64,000 nucleotides of DNA. Source: Anatilimnocola aggregata (GTDB taxonomy: Bacteria > Planctomycetota > Planctomycetia > Pirellulales > Pirellulaceae). Positions 16,885 to 26,390 of the stretch are shown piece by piece. The stretch's first letter is position 1. Each line of letters begins with the position of its first letter. The notes under the pieces are model-generated. The model saw only the letters and a program-made list of their open reading frames with translations, ran no database searches and was not told the origin of the DNA. Made by a program: the position numbers and the translations under genes. The stretch covers positions 4,712,001 through 4,776,000 of the forward strand of contig NZ_CP036274.1 in the NCBI RefSeq assembly GCF_007747655.1, given 5' to 3'.

Positions 16885-18672
16885 GCTCGGCGATGCCATT
16901 TGGTATTGCGAATTCAACTCCGCCAGACGCCGAGCAAAGGCGACGGAATCGAAATGGCTAATCGCCGGCAACGTGATCTGTAATTGGTCGACGATGCTCT
17001 GCTGCCGAGTCGCCGGCAATTTTAGCGCCAGCACATCCACGGCTGGCTGACCGGGTTCCTTGGCCACATCGAACAGCTGCTCGATGGCTAACAACTGTTC
17101 GATCAACTGCGCCGCTGGCTCGGCTGCACCGCGGGAATAAGGAAGGCGGGCATAGTCTTTGTTGATTTGCCGCACCGCCCAGGCAATTTGCCGCGCACTG
17201 TGATAGTCGCGCGTTTCGACTTGGGCCTTGTCCGTCAACAGCAGCAACGCATGGCGTGCCGAAGCATCGTCATAGCGGCTGTACTTTAGGCGCTCGATTA
17301 GCTTGGTTAGTTCGACCTGCAGCGCATCGGCTGATATGCGAATTTTCTCGGGGTCGCCAAAGACGGTCGCGGTAATGGCCCGTTCGAAATCTTGTTGCGC
17401 TTGTTCCAAACTTTTTAGCGGTTCCGCAGCTGCCTGCGGATCGTACTGAACCGAATGCAGAACTCCCAGTTTGGCGAGCGCCATGGGCCAAACTTGGGCC
17501 GGTGGCCGACCGAGTGGATTCTTCCCCAGCGGTCGCTCGGGAAAGACCGAGCCGCTCTTTAGTTCATGATGGCACGAAGCGCAGTCATACAAGGCGAACT
17601 CTGGCCAGGCGGGGCGCGCTGCTTGATCTGCTCCACCAGTCGGTGCTTGCGCGGCGAGCGTATATTCCTTGACGAGTTTCGCGTAGGCCTCAAGCACGAC
17701 AGCACCCGAGACTACAGCTTCTTTTAAGCGCGGCAGATCGGTGAACGGATCGTGCTGACCAAACTGTGCCGCAGGAAAATTCGCTTCGCGATAGCTGACG
17801 CGCACCTGATCTTCAGGTACATCGGTGTTGAGCACCGCACGCAACCGCGCCCGTTGATCGACTCCCAGATCGGCCAGCGGGTTGTTTGCTTCTCGCCCGG
17901 CGAAGTTCGCCTTATCGGCCAGCGAACGCCAATGCACCGGCATCTGTGTCGCAAAGGTGGAGTACTCGAAACTCGGCAGCGGTGGATGCCCACCGGCGTA
18001 CCACGCATGAGTGACGAATTTTCCTTCGGCATAATTGCCCACATGGCAGGAGGCGCAAACGCGGGCGCGCTCGGCTGGATCGCGCACGTCTTTGAAACCG
18101 AGCGATTCTTTCCCCTGGGGTGTGACGAGTCGCCACCAAGGGTACGCATGCGGATCGGTCCACTGCAGTCCTGGCCCATGACAGGCCTGGCACGAAACAC
18201 CGAGGTCGAGCGGCACCGGCGGATGAGCTGTTTGACTCTCTTGTGGCCAGGTCGCGTGACAATTGAGGCACTGCCGCACTGTTGCAACTTTCGCTTGCAA
18301 CGCGGGCTTCTGGCTAAGCATGGTCAGTTTCGCATCTTCAAACGCATCAGCCAGATCGAAGCCGAGAATCCGGCTGACGAGGGCCTGCTTTGCCTTAGCC
18401 CCAGCCACATCGTTTTCGTCGCGGCCCATGTAAAGGAGGCGGAAGGCATCGCGGTGCTTGTCGTACTTTTGCCAGACGGTCTCGGCATTCTCGCCAAGAA
18501 AGTCTGAGCCATACACGCCTCGCTCGTGACAATGCACGCACTTGCCGTTGTCCTGAAAGGCATGCGCGAGCGGCAGCTTCTTCTCGGCCGGCACTTGCCC
18601 CCAACTGGCGCTGGCGACAAACAGCCACGCGAGCAGGCAGTAGGGCGCGATGGTGTAATTGCGGAAGATCAT
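16855..18672 (-). CDS. Pentahaem cytochrome c554-like protein
   Basis: A 605-residue exported protein. The ATG at 18672 overlaps the upstream stop as ATGA and gives a proper signal peptide (cleavage after SWGQ); a longer frame starting at 18810 lies inside the upstream gene and is rejected. Five CXXCH motifs: CVHCH, CLNCH, CQACH, CASCH, CASCH. A GGHPP segment resembles the distal-histidine region of c554-like cytochromes. The C-terminal ~200 residues are helical without haem motifs and resemble the helical tail of the upstream paralogue. Translational coupling suggests the two products work together. Its 3' end overlaps the convergent decahaem gene by 30 bp. Confidence 0.85.
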   Translation of the reverse strand: MIFRNYTIAPYCLLAWLFVASASWGQVPAEKKLPLAHAFQDNGKCVHCHERGVYGSDFLGENAETVWQKYDKHRDAFRLLYMGRDENDVAGAKAKQALVSRILGFDLADAFEDAKLTMLSQKPALQAKVATVRQCLNCHATWPQESQTAHPPVPLDLGVSCQACHGPGLQWTDPHAYPWWRLVTPQGKESLGFKDVRDPAERARVCASCHVGNYAEGKFVTHAWYAGGHPPLPSFEYSTFATQMPVHWRSLADKANFAGREANNPLADLGVDQRARLRAVLNTDVPEDQVRVSYREANFPAAQFGQHDPFTDLPRLKEAVVSGAVVLEAYAKLVKEYTLAAQAPTGGADQAARPAWPEFALYDCASCHHELKSGSVFPERPLGKNPLGRPPAQVWPMALAKLGVLHSVQYDPQAAAEPLKSLEQAQQDFERAITATVFGDPEKIRISADALQVELTKLIERLKYSRYDDASARHALLLLTDKAQVETRDYHSARQIAWAVRQINKDYARLPYSRGAAEPAAQLIEQLLAIEQLFDVAKEPGQPAVDVLALKLPATRQQSIVDQLQITLPAISHFDSVAFARRLAELNSQYQMASPSLPPLRPRPQ

Positions 18673-20120
18673 TTGAGTAGTAACATCCGCCCGTGCATTT
18701 TGTCGGCGATCGTCTTTAACTGAGGGCCCAGTTCCTGCCGATGTTCGTGAAACTGCTGTGGTTCGTCGCTGAGTACCGACTTGGCAGAGCCCCCTTCGAA
18801 CTGCAACCACGTACGGACAAGCGTCAAGTCAGCAACCACCGACTCGTGCTCGGTCAGTCGGCGATTGTACTCTTCGCTGCCGAGGCGTGCGAAGAACTGC
18901 GCTTTGGCTAACTCATCGCGATAGGTTCGTTCCGCAGCCACGAGAGCCAGAAACTGCTGCGAGCGAGTTTCCCAGTCGGACTCGCCGGTAGGATTGCTTA
19001 GCGAAGTCGACAACGTGAGCAACAATTTCTCAGCGCTGAACGATTCATCTGGCGTCAGATTATTGAACCGTCGCCGTGCAGCAGCGCTGGCCGCGAGCAC
19101 TTGGGATTGCTTCGGCGGAAAAGTTTCGCTGAAGATGGTGCGCAAGGTTTGCAGCGACGAGTCGTTATCGGCGCTGCGATCTGCGGCTTGAAGCGATTCG
19201 ACAAACGTCAAATGCCAGCGGCTCCAGTCGGGACGACCAGGATCGCGCTTGGCAACCAGCAGGCTACTGGAAACGCGAAATCGCTGATGGCAGGCGAAGC
19301 AGTTGTACTCGGCAAATTCTGGCCAACGTTCCGGCACGCTTCCACAGCGAGCTTCCAATAATTCCAGACTGGCCTGCGCACCGGCGACTTGCCCTGCTGC
19401 CCACAGCTGCACCTGAAAGTCGCGTGTTTGTAACCGCTCGGGCGAATCGTCCCAATGTTTGTGGCGAATCAAGTCGTGAAACGCAGTCAGTTCGTAGCGT
19501 AGCGGTGGATGCCCCGCGGCAATCATGTCGTGATTCATATCTTGGTCGGCGGAACCAACATGACAGCTCGCGCAGGCTTTACCACGAGTGTGCAGATTCT
19601 TCGTATCGAGCATGCCAAGTGAAAGTAACTCAGCGCGATTGACATCACGCTCGTAGTGCCTGGTGATCCACTTCTCGGCATTGCCGTGGCACGATTCGCA
19701 GCTGATACCGTGCCCCAGGTTGTGATTTGCCGTCAATTCAGCTGCCATGCCAACCGGATCGTGACACTGGTTGCAGCGAGCCTGCATCTTGGGGTCGGGC
19801 TTACCATCGGCTCGCTGACTGGCGCGCGAAAGAATCGTTTGGAACCGATCGCTCTGCAGCGTGGCCCGCGCTTGCGCATGCGGATCGTCTTGCAACCAGC
19901 GGACATACTCCTCGCGCGGCCGTGGTCGGGCGATGTTGTCGATCTGTCCACCATGACACGACACGCTGCTGCAACTGAGCGACCCCATCATCTTGGGCGC
20001 ATCAGTTTCTTCTCCAACGGCCGCTGTCATCGCAGTGGTAGCCAAAGCCAGCGCAATACTCACCAATGGCCCGGGCAACCACTGCCTACTCCACCGGCGG
20101 TTATTGAAGGAAGTACGCAT
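18669..20120 (-). CDS. Pentahaem cytochrome c554-like protein
   Basis: A 483-residue exported protein with an N-terminal signal/anchor (about 15-35). Haem motifs: an unusual CX4CH (CSSVSCHGG), then CNQCH, CESCH, CASCH and CFACH. The segment DMNHDMIAAGHPPL closely matches the lipoprotein cytochrome at 1818-3194 (DVNHDLIAAGHPRL), so the two are paralogues that share the CX4CH site. The remaining C-terminal ~200 residues are helical without haem sites. It is the first gene of a two-gene operon with the cytochrome at 16855-18672 (4-bp overlap). Confidence 0.85.
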   Translation of the reverse strand: MRTSFNNRRWSRQWLPGPLVSIALALATTAMTAAVGEETDAPKMMGSLSCSSVSCHGGQIDNIARPRPREEYVRWLQDDPHAQARATLQSDRFQTILSRASQRADGKPDPKMQARCNQCHDPVGMAAELTANHNLGHGISCESCHGNAEKWITRHYERDVNRAELLSLGMLDTKNLHTRGKACASCHVGSADQDMNHDMIAAGHPPLRYELTAFHDLIRHKHWDDSPERLQTRDFQVQLWAAGQVAGAQASLELLEARCGSVPERWPEFAEYNCFACHQRFRVSSSLLVAKRDPGRPDWSRWHLTFVESLQAADRSADNDSSLQTLRTIFSETFPPKQSQVLAASAAARRRFNNLTPDESFSAEKLLLTLSTSLSNPTGESDWETRSQQFLALVAAERTYRDELAKAQFFARLGSEEYNRRLTEHESVVADLTLVRTWLQFEGGSAKSVLSDEPQQFHEHRQELGPQLKTIADKMHGRMLLLK

Positions 20121-20418
20121 TTCACTTGCTATCAGCTGGCCACTTACTCGTGCTCATCCCCGCTGGTCTGCAATTAGCGCCTTTCGACCCGATGGCACCC
20201 TTGCCCGGAAACAAGATGGGAAAGTGCTGTGCATTCCGGTTACGAAAGATTTAACTGCTCAGCCAGAGCTGAGGAATAATTTGCCCAGGCCGAATAGTTC
20301 ACGCAGTATGCAAGCCAGCGTGGAATCGACGACTAATGCTGAAGCGACAGCAGAAGTGAATGCAGCACGCCGTACGACGGCTCAGGAGTTCACTTCAGCA
20401 AATTCGCAACCTGCTCTG
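20121..20418. other. Intergenic gap with a possible weak terminator
   Basis: This gap separates two - strand genes. A short perfect hairpin (CTCAGC, loop of 4, GCTGAG on the - strand) lies at 20258-20273, followed on that strand by a poor T run. It lies downstream of the hydrolase gene (20419-21321) and may be its terminator. Long antisense frames cross the gap but have no coding support. I see no RNA gene or repeat. Confidence 0.3.
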
Positions 20419-21321
20419 TTACCGAATGCCGACCTTCTGCAGCCATTTGAGAGCATCTTCCGGCCAGATGCGGGCATCCTTCGTCGAATGCAGCCCGTAA
20501 CCATGACCGCCGGTGGGATAGAGCTTGAATTCATGCGCTACTTTGGCTTCGTCGAGCGCCGCATGATAGACCTTGCTACCGATAACGTGGTTCTTGTCGT
20601 CGTCGCTATGAACGATCAGCGTCGGCGGAATGTTCGCTTTCAGGTTGAGATCTGCAGCGACGTCCCCTTTCCCGTCATCCAGATAGGCTGGATAAACAAG
20701 CACCGCAAAGTCTGGTCGGCAACTCTGCTTATCAACCGCATCAAGTTCGCGATACGTTCGCTCACCAAATTGCGTGCTGGCTTTCGCCGCGAGATTTCCC
20801 CCTGCCGAGAAGCCGATGACTCCCAATCGTTTCGGGTCGACGTTCCATTCCGCCGCGTGGGCGCGGGTAAGGCTCAAGGCTCGCTGAACGTCCTGCAGCG
20901 CGCCCTCGCGGTTATTCGGGTTGCGATATTTTAAGACGAGGGCCGTGATACCCTGAGAATTTAACCACGCCGCAATCGCCGTCCCTTCTTTATCGATGAC
21001 GACATAGCTATACCCGCCGCCGGGACAAACGATCATCGCTGGTGCGGGTGAACCTTGCTTCGGCGCGGGAAACAGGGTCAATGTGGGGCGGCTGACATTG
21101 GTGATGCGATGGAAGGTATCTTTCGAAGGCCTTTCAGCCTCGGGTTGGTCGGCACCGCGACCAGGCATTTTGTCTGCTGGCCAGACATCAACAGCAACTG
21201 CAGGAGCAGCGACCGGAGGTGAGACTGGGCTGGCAGGTTGTGCGTAACTGGAGCGCCCGACTACCAAACAAATGAGGAGGCTGCTGCCGAAACGTGACAT
21301 CGTATGGTTTAGGTTGGTCAT
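20419..21321 (-). CDS. Secreted alpha/beta hydrolase (BD-FAE/acetyl xylan esterase-like)
   Basis: A 300-residue exported esterase-like protein. A signal peptide ends near SYAQ (about residue 28). The nucleophile elbow is GFSAGG, an acid candidate lies in HSDDDK, and the catalytic histidine is in GGHGYG. An oxyanion-type segment CPGGGYSYV precedes the elbow. This layout matches the BD-FAE/dienelactone-hydrolase type carbohydrate esterases common in planctomycete polysaccharide loci. An AAGGAA stretch lies 8 nt before the start. The substrate is probably an acylated polysaccharide or sugar ester, inferred from family only. Single gene with a long intergenic region upstream. Confidence 0.8.
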   Translation of the reverse strand: MTNLNHTMSRFGSSLLICLVVGRSSYAQPASPVSPPVAAPAVAVDVWPADKMPGRGADQPEAERPSKDTFHRITNVSRPTLTLFPAPKQGSPAPAMIVCPGGGYSYVVIDKEGTAIAAWLNSQGITALVLKYRNPNNREGALQDVQRALSLTRAHAAEWNVDPKRLGVIGFSAGGNLAAKASTQFGERTYRELDAVDKQSCRPDFAVLVYPAYLDDGKGDVAADLNLKANIPPTLIVHSDDDKNHVIGSKVYHAALDEAKVAHEFKLYPTGGHGYGLHSTKDARIWPEDALKWLQKVGIR

Positions 21322-22015
21322 CAGTTCATTCCTTTGGCAGCCTGAGTGGAATTCAAGACAAGTGGAAGTTCTGCAGCCATTCGCAGCGCTAACCTACGCT
21401 GCAGCCAGTGTACGTAGCAACAGACGAGAAAGGCAGACCCTCGTTGGTCGGCACGCTCGATTCTGCCAACCGACCTTCTCGACCCCGCGCGGCGAAGTTC
21501 TTGGAGCTTGGAGTTAACTTTCCGAAACAGTTGCGAGCCTGAGGATGAAGTTGCCGAGTAACGATTCACCGATTGACCGGAATCGCCCCAGCCAGAATAG
21601 CCAGGCAATTTTTATATAGATGTACTTGACAACCGATTACTAGTTATTAATAATCTGATTGGCTGTTTGGCAACTTGGTGGCGGTGCGTACCTGCGCTGC
21701 AGGAACAGTTCTCGCTGCGCGGTACTGTTCTTGATCATGCCGGCAAGAACCGATCGAGGCGTGGCGCGCCGCTGAGGTTAATCAACAAAGAGGATGATTT
21801 CAAAGCTGGAGAAATGGCCGCAATTCGTTGCCACAGAACGCCTTAAAGGCGACGACCGCAAAAGGGGGGTGTTGATAAACCTCAGGCCGCTGGCTCAGAC
21901 CACGATGCACACCGTCTAGTCGCGAAGCACTCAGCAACGAACTAGAATCGTCCGGTGAACTCCCCGTTCGCACTCGTGGCTAGATTCCCATCGGTCCATT
22001 GTTACGTTCACCAGC
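21322..22015. other. Divergent intergenic region
   Basis: About 690 bp between a - strand hydrolase and a + strand operon. Apart from the promoter-like pair noted separately at 21626-21654, I see no RNA gene, repeat or credible coding frame. The region just after 21600 is notably AT-rich relative to its neighbours. Short frames here have no start signal or recognisable protein content. Confidence 0.5.
21626..21654 (+). promoter_or_regulatory. Candidate sigma70-type promoter
   Basis: TTGACA at 21626-21631 is followed after 16 nt by TAATAAT at 21648-21654, inside an AT-rich patch. If used, it would transcribe the + strand operon starting at 22016 with a leader of about 350 nt. The match is by eye only, and planctomycete promoters often deviate from this consensus. 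Confidence 0.3.
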
Positions 22016-22642
22016 ATGACATACTCGCTCACTGCCATCTCCACATTGCTGCTCATGCTGATGTCGCTGGCGGCTCTCCAGGCTGAGGAAAATGTTACAC
22101 CGGCCTTACCCTTTGCTCCGCAGGTAATTAGTCGGCTGAGCTTGGATGGCAAGCCGCGGTCTCTGTCGATTAAACAGGGGACCGATCTGTGGTTGGGCTA
22201 CGACTTGGAACGGGCCACGGTCCTTAAAGCGTGGCAGGCTCCGACGGGCAAACCCGGATTGCTCAAGTCTGGCTTTGTGACTCGATCGGCAGGTACGACC
22301 GCCTTCGAGGATAAGGCGGATTCGGCTTGGGAACTTCAACGCGGCGACAAAACAGTACCCCTGTCAATTCGCTATCTCGGCTGCTCTCACCGAAAAGACC
22401 ACATTGAATTGAGATGGGAATTGCTGCACAACGCAGGCAAGCTGAATCTGTACGAACGGGTTCCTCTGGTCGCCCCAAAGGACGAACGCTTCTCGCGGGA
22501 ATTGCGAGTGGAAACACTCGCGGTTGGTGAAGCGTTGCTGCTTCCCTCCGCTGCTCGAAAAGCCTGGAAATTGACCTCTAACCCAGACGCCACCGTGGCT
22601 ACCCTGAAGGGTACCGAATGGCAGCGACTAACACTGCCATGA
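22016..22642 (+). CDS. Secreted protein of unknown function, co-transcribed with a dihaem dehydrogenase
   Basis: A 208-residue protein with a signal peptide (cleavage near LQAEE, about residue 24). No haem motif, metal site or recognised domain. The composition suggests a beta-sandwich. Its stop codon overlaps the ATG of the next gene (ATGA), indicating translational coupling to the dihaem propeller protein, so it may be an accessory or substrate-binding subunit. I do not recognise the family. Confidence 0.65.
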   Translation: MTYSLTAISTLLLMLMSLAALQAEENVTPALPFAPQVISRLSLDGKPRSLSIKQGTDLWLGYDLERATVLKAWQAPTGKPGLLKSGFVTRSAGTTAFEDKADSAWELQRGDKTVPLSIRYLGCSHRKDHIELRWELLHNAGKLNLYERVPLVAPKDERFSRELRVETLAVGEALLLPSAARKAWKLTSNPDATVATLKGTEWQRLTLP

Positions 22643-25449
22643 AACAAGCTCCTTTTACTTTCGTTCTACTTCTGTTCTGCATGACCGGAGCACTGCTCCC
22701 GGCCGTGGAACCGTCGCGCGAGCTTGATCTGCCCGCGAAGCAAATATTTTCCAAAGGCCCCAATGCCTATGCCGGCGAAGTGCTGGAAATTACCAAGGGG
22801 CGCGGGGCAATCATCGGCTGGTATGTGCAGGCGAAGCAGGCAGAACAAATCACGGTTTCGATTGAATACGCTTGCGAGCGGCCGCTCGATCAGGATTATC
22901 AGCTTTCGTTCGATGGCATGGATCGTTTCTGGAAAGTGCCTGTCACACAAAAAGATGAGTGGGGGCAAGTCAAGCTGGGGACTTTTCGAGTGCGGGCCGG
23001 GCTGCCTGTTTTGGTGCTGCTCGTACCGCCGTCCAATCGCAAATACGATCATCCGCTCCGCTTTCGAAAGTTAGTTCTCGCAGGTGAGACAGCTGGCAAT
23101 TTGTCGCTTGCTAACCCGCCGAAGGAACCCGATTCGCCCGATGCAACGCCAGGCTTCGGTCAAAAGCTTACCTCCTTGCATCCAGCACTAGCTGTGCATG
23201 ACCTGCGCGACGAGGCTCTTACGTTGCGGATTAGTGGTATGGCGCTTCGTGGGCCGCGCGAACTGATCTTTACGACTTGGGACGGTGACCTTTATTCGTT
23301 CGACTTGACGGCAATTCCGGAAAGTGGGCCGCCGCCGTTTCGCCGCATCGCGCAGGGGCTTTCAGAACCGATGGGGCTGGCCGTCTCCAACGGCCGCATC
23401 TTTGTCACCGAAAAAAACGAAGCAACCGAACTGCTCGATGAAGACGGCGATGGCACGTTCGAGACTTATCGTTGCCTGTCTCATGACTGGCCATGCACGA
23501 CGGATTATCACGAGTACCTCTTCGGTGCTGTGGTGAAGGACTCTCAGTTGTTTTTCTCTTCCAGCGTCGGTATGACGATGCGCGATAAAGACAACCGTCA
23601 GGCTCCGCTGCGCGGCAGTGTCATTCAGGTGCACGTCGATACGGGCAAAACGGACATTGTTGCAGGTGGATTGCGCACGCCGGATGGCATTGGCGAGGGA
23701 CCGCGCGGTTCGCTGCTGGTGACCGATAATCAAGGCGAATGGCTACCCGCCAACAAACTCATCTCGGTACAAAAAGGTGCCTTTTATCAGTTCCGCAGCC
23801 GCGAGCCCTGGCATCCGCTGGATCGTCCCCAGGCTACGCCCCCGGCCGTGTGGCTGCCCCAAGGTGAAATTGCCAACTCACCAACCGAGCCAATTCTGTT
23901 GCCAGCGAACTGGGGACCGTACGCGGGCCAAGTCGTGTTCGGCGATGCGACCTTCGGCGGCTTGCAGCGGTCGTTCTTAGAAGAGGTAGACGGCATCACG
24001 CAGGGGGCTGTGTTTCCCTTTTCGCAGGGCTTTCGGCACCTGTTTCATCGCTTCGAGTTCAATGAGGCCGGTGACCTCTTCGCCGGAGGTATCGCCCGCG
24101 GTGCTGACAAAGAGTTTATCCATCGCGTGAGTGGTCTCTCGCGCATTCGCTACACGGGTAAGGAAGTGTTCGAACCGTTGGCCGCCCGCCTGCGATCCAA
24201 CGGTTTAGAAGTCGAGTTTACGCTGCCCTTAGCTGAAGGGAGCGGTTGGGATCCGGCCGGCTACTATGTAACTCGCTGGACCTATCAAGGAACACAGACT
24301 TACGGCGGTGCCAAAGTTTTGCATCGTCGTGCTGAGGTGCGTTCAGCCACCGTCTCCGACGACCGTCGACGTGTGTTCCTGGAGATTCCCGATCTCAGCG
24401 AGGGCGAAGTTCTTTATGTCCGCATTCCTGAATCGCTCCCATCGGCCAGTGGGCTTTCGCTCTGGACGGGCGAGTTTTGGTTCACAGTCAATCGCATTCC
24501 CCAAGATCATCCCGGCGTCATCAGCGCCGCGCCGGCTAACATGCTGACAACCTCAACTCCCTACTTCCGCTTCTCGGAAGGGAACGCGGGGCGCGTTCTT
24601 TATCGGAACTATTGTGCTTCATGCCATAGCCTCGATGGACTCAAGTTAGTCGGGCCGACATTCATCGGCCTCGTTGGTTCCACTCGCAAAGTACGTGATC
24701 CGGACTCGGGCAAAATGTACGAGGTGCGTGCAGATGCCAAATATCTGAAGCAGTCCATTCTCGAACCGAACGCCCAACTCTTGGAGGGCTATCCCGCGAA
24801 TCTGATGCCCCCCGTCGGTGCAACGCTGACCGAAAAGCAACTCGGCACGCTGATTAGCTATGTTACGAAGGCCTCGGATGCGGAGTTCGCGCGCAAGGAG
24901 GCGACCTACGCACGAGCGATGAACCTCGCGTGGACTTCGAGTGATTTTCCGGAAGTGGGCGCTCGCTTGACCCAAACCAAGGTCGAGCCGCTGACGCTTG
25001 CCCAAGGGATGCAAGCGTTCATGAAGGCGCAGTGCCTGCAATGCCACGCGGTTTCGGGTGTCGGCGCAACTGTCGGTCCCGATCTGGTCGAGTCGGTGAA
25101 GAAGTACCAAGGCCAAAAGCTGTTGCAGCAGATCATCGAACCGTCGAGCGAAATTCATCCGAAGTACCAGACGCAGCAGTTTCTGCTCGATAACGGTCAG
25201 GTCGTGATCGGCGTTGTCCTGAAGGAAGACGAACACGCTGTTTTCGTCGCGAAAAACCTGCTCACGCCCCATGAGTTGACCAGGATCGAGAAATCGTCGA
25301 TCGAAGAACAAGGCGTCTCCAAGGTATCGGCCATGCCCAACGGCCTGTTAAATGGACTGACGAAGACCGAGATTCTTGAAATGCTCAAGTTTCTCGAAGC
25401 TGGGCCTGAGCCGATTATCCAACCCATCACACCCACCAAAACCAAGTGA
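22639..25449 (+). CDS. Dihaem PVC-type propeller dehydrogenase
   Basis: A 936-residue exported protein. I prefer the ATG at 22639 (ATGA overlap, MKQAPFTF signal peptide) over the one at 22618. After the signal come a beta-sandwich region (about 25-150), a long propeller/DUF6797-like region (about 180-640), a cytochrome c domain with CASCH (about 659) and a second haem domain with CLQCH (about 799) that ends in the helical PVC 'putative heme-binding' segment (EPSSEIHPKYQT...). Such proteins are abundant in planctomycetes and are thought to oxidise sugars or alcohols in the periplasm and pass electrons to cytochrome c. The substrate is unknown. The DUF1080 gene follows 6 bp later. Confidence 0.82.
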   Translation: MKQAPFTFVLLLFCMTGALLPAVEPSRELDLPAKQIFSKGPNAYAGEVLEITKGRGAIIGWYVQAKQAEQITVSIEYACERPLDQDYQLSFDGMDRFWKVPVTQKDEWGQVKLGTFRVRAGLPVLVLLVPPSNRKYDHPLRFRKLVLAGETAGNLSLANPPKEPDSPDATPGFGQKLTSLHPALAVHDLRDEALTLRISGMALRGPRELIFTTWDGDLYSFDLTAIPESGPPPFRRIAQGLSEPMGLAVSNGRIFVTEKNEATELLDEDGDGTFETYRCLSHDWPCTTDYHEYLFGAVVKDSQLFFSSSVGMTMRDKDNRQAPLRGSVIQVHVDTGKTDIVAGGLRTPDGIGEGPRGSLLVTDNQGEWLPANKLISVQKGAFYQFRSREPWHPLDRPQATPPAVWLPQGEIANSPTEPILLPANWGPYAGQVVFGDATFGGLQRSFLEEVDGITQGAVFPFSQGFRHLFHRFEFNEAGDLFAGGIARGADKEFIHRVSGLSRIRYTGKEVFEPLAARLRSNGLEVEFTLPLAEGSGWDPAGYYVTRWTYQGTQTYGGAKVLHRRAEVRSATVSDDRRRVFLEIPDLSEGEVLYVRIPESLPSASGLSLWTGEFWFTVNRIPQDHPGVISAAPANMLTTSTPYFRFSEGNAGRVLYRNYCASCHSLDGLKLVGPTFIGLVGSTRKVRDPDSGKMYEVRADAKYLKQSILEPNAQLLEGYPANLMPPVGATLTEKQLGTLISYVTKASDAEFARKEATYARAMNLAWTSSDFPEVGARLTQTKVEPLTLAQGMQAFMKAQCLQCHAVSGVGATVGPDLVESVKKYQGQKLLQQIIEPSSEIHPKYQTQQFLLDNGQVVIGVVLKEDEHAVFVAKNLLTPHELTRIEKSSIEEQGVSKVSAMPNGLLNGLTKTEILEMLKFLEAGPEPIIQPITPTKTK

Positions 25450-25455
25450 GCTACC

Positions 25456-26235
25456 ATGCACCGCTTATCTCCATCCATCGCTCTCGCCTGTCTATTCGCA
25501 GCCTTTCAAATGTCAGCCCTCGCGCTCGATCCTGAAGAGGAAAAGCTGGGGTTTGTGGCGCTCTCGGATGGTAAGACCTTCGAGGGCTGGAAGCAGAGCG
25601 GCAACTGGGTGATTGAAGACGGGGCCTTCGCACGGGTTCGCCCCAGCGGGCAGTTAACGTATGAGAAGCAACTCATTCCCGATGACTTCGAACTCCGTTT
25701 CGACTGGAAGGCTTCCAAGGGATGCAACAGCGGGGTCTATTACCGACCAGGTCAGGTTGAGTATCAGGTACTCGATGATGAGAACAGTCCCTACGGCGAA
25801 AACCCGCGCCAGTCAGCCGCCTCGATTTTCTTTTGCATGGCACCAAGCAAACGCGTCGCCCGTCCGCACGGCGAATGGAACACCGCCCGAATCTTGTGCA
25901 AAGGGAGCATCATCGAACATTGGCTGAACGACCAGCGCGTGCTCTCGTTCGACTACAAGGATCCGAAATGGTCGAAAGAGGTGGAGTTGCTGCGGATTCG
26001 CGGCGGTGACCTAACCAAGCGCGGCGGCAAGTTGCTGTTGCAAGACCACGGTCAAGACGTGGCATTTCGCAATCTGCGACTCCGCACGATTCCAGCCGAC
26101 GAGAAGCTTACTCCCGATCCCACTTTTCAGCCCCTGCCGGTGACCGGCGTCGCACTACAAAAAGAGGAGGCCCGAGTGCGCGGCATGCTGGAGAAGGCGA
26201 AGCCAAAGAGCCCAGCGGCCAAAGGCGCGAAATAG
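25456..26235 (+). CDS. DUF1080 family protein (3-keto-disaccharide hydrolase-like)
   Basis: A 259-residue exported protein with a signal peptide ending near SALALD. The DUF1080 jelly-roll follows (about 30-215): DGKTFEGW near the start, CNSGVYYRPG in the middle, and the HGEWNTARI/HWLNDQRV segments typical of the family. DUF1080 proteins are linked to hydrolysis of 3-keto-glycosides or act as carbohydrate-binding lectin-like domains. A partnership with the upstream dehydrogenase, which could produce keto-sugars, is attractive but inferred. Last gene of the three-gene operon; a hairpin terminator follows. Confidence 0.82.
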   Translation: MHRLSPSIALACLFAAFQMSALALDPEEEKLGFVALSDGKTFEGWKQSGNWVIEDGAFARVRPSGQLTYEKQLIPDDFELRFDWKASKGCNSGVYYRPGQVEYQVLDDENSPYGENPRQSAASIFFCMAPSKRVARPHGEWNTARILCKGSIIEHWLNDQRVLSFDYKDPKWSKEVELLRIRGGDLTKRGGKLLLQDHGQDVAFRNLRLRTIPADEKLTPDPTFQPLPVTGVALQKEEARVRGMLEKAKPKSPAAKGAK

Positions 26236-26264
26236 CGTGTCGCCGAACAACAACCAGAAAGGTG

Positions 26265-26293
26265 CCCCGCAATCCCTGCGGGGACTTCTTTCT
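26265..26293 (+). terminator. Rho-independent terminator
   Basis: A perfect 7-bp stem (CCCCGCA/TGCGGGG) with a 5-nt loop at 26265-26283 is followed by a pyrimidine tract (ACTTCTTTCT). It lies 30 bp after the DUF1080 stop and should end the 22016-26235 operon. Confidence 0.6.
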
Positions 26294-26390
26294 AAGGGTC
26301 GACTGCAACGGGCCTATTGCGCCAAGTCGGCGCGATATTGTGGTGGAGATCAGGAGACTTCAATCTGGCCCCTGATCAACTCGTGGCCGC

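Noticed and set aside
19993-20934. A 313-codon + strand frame across the gap between two - strand genes
   Set aside because: It is mostly antisense to the cytochrome and esterase genes, both of which have clear motifs. The translated protein has no recognisable domain and a biased, arginine-rich composition.
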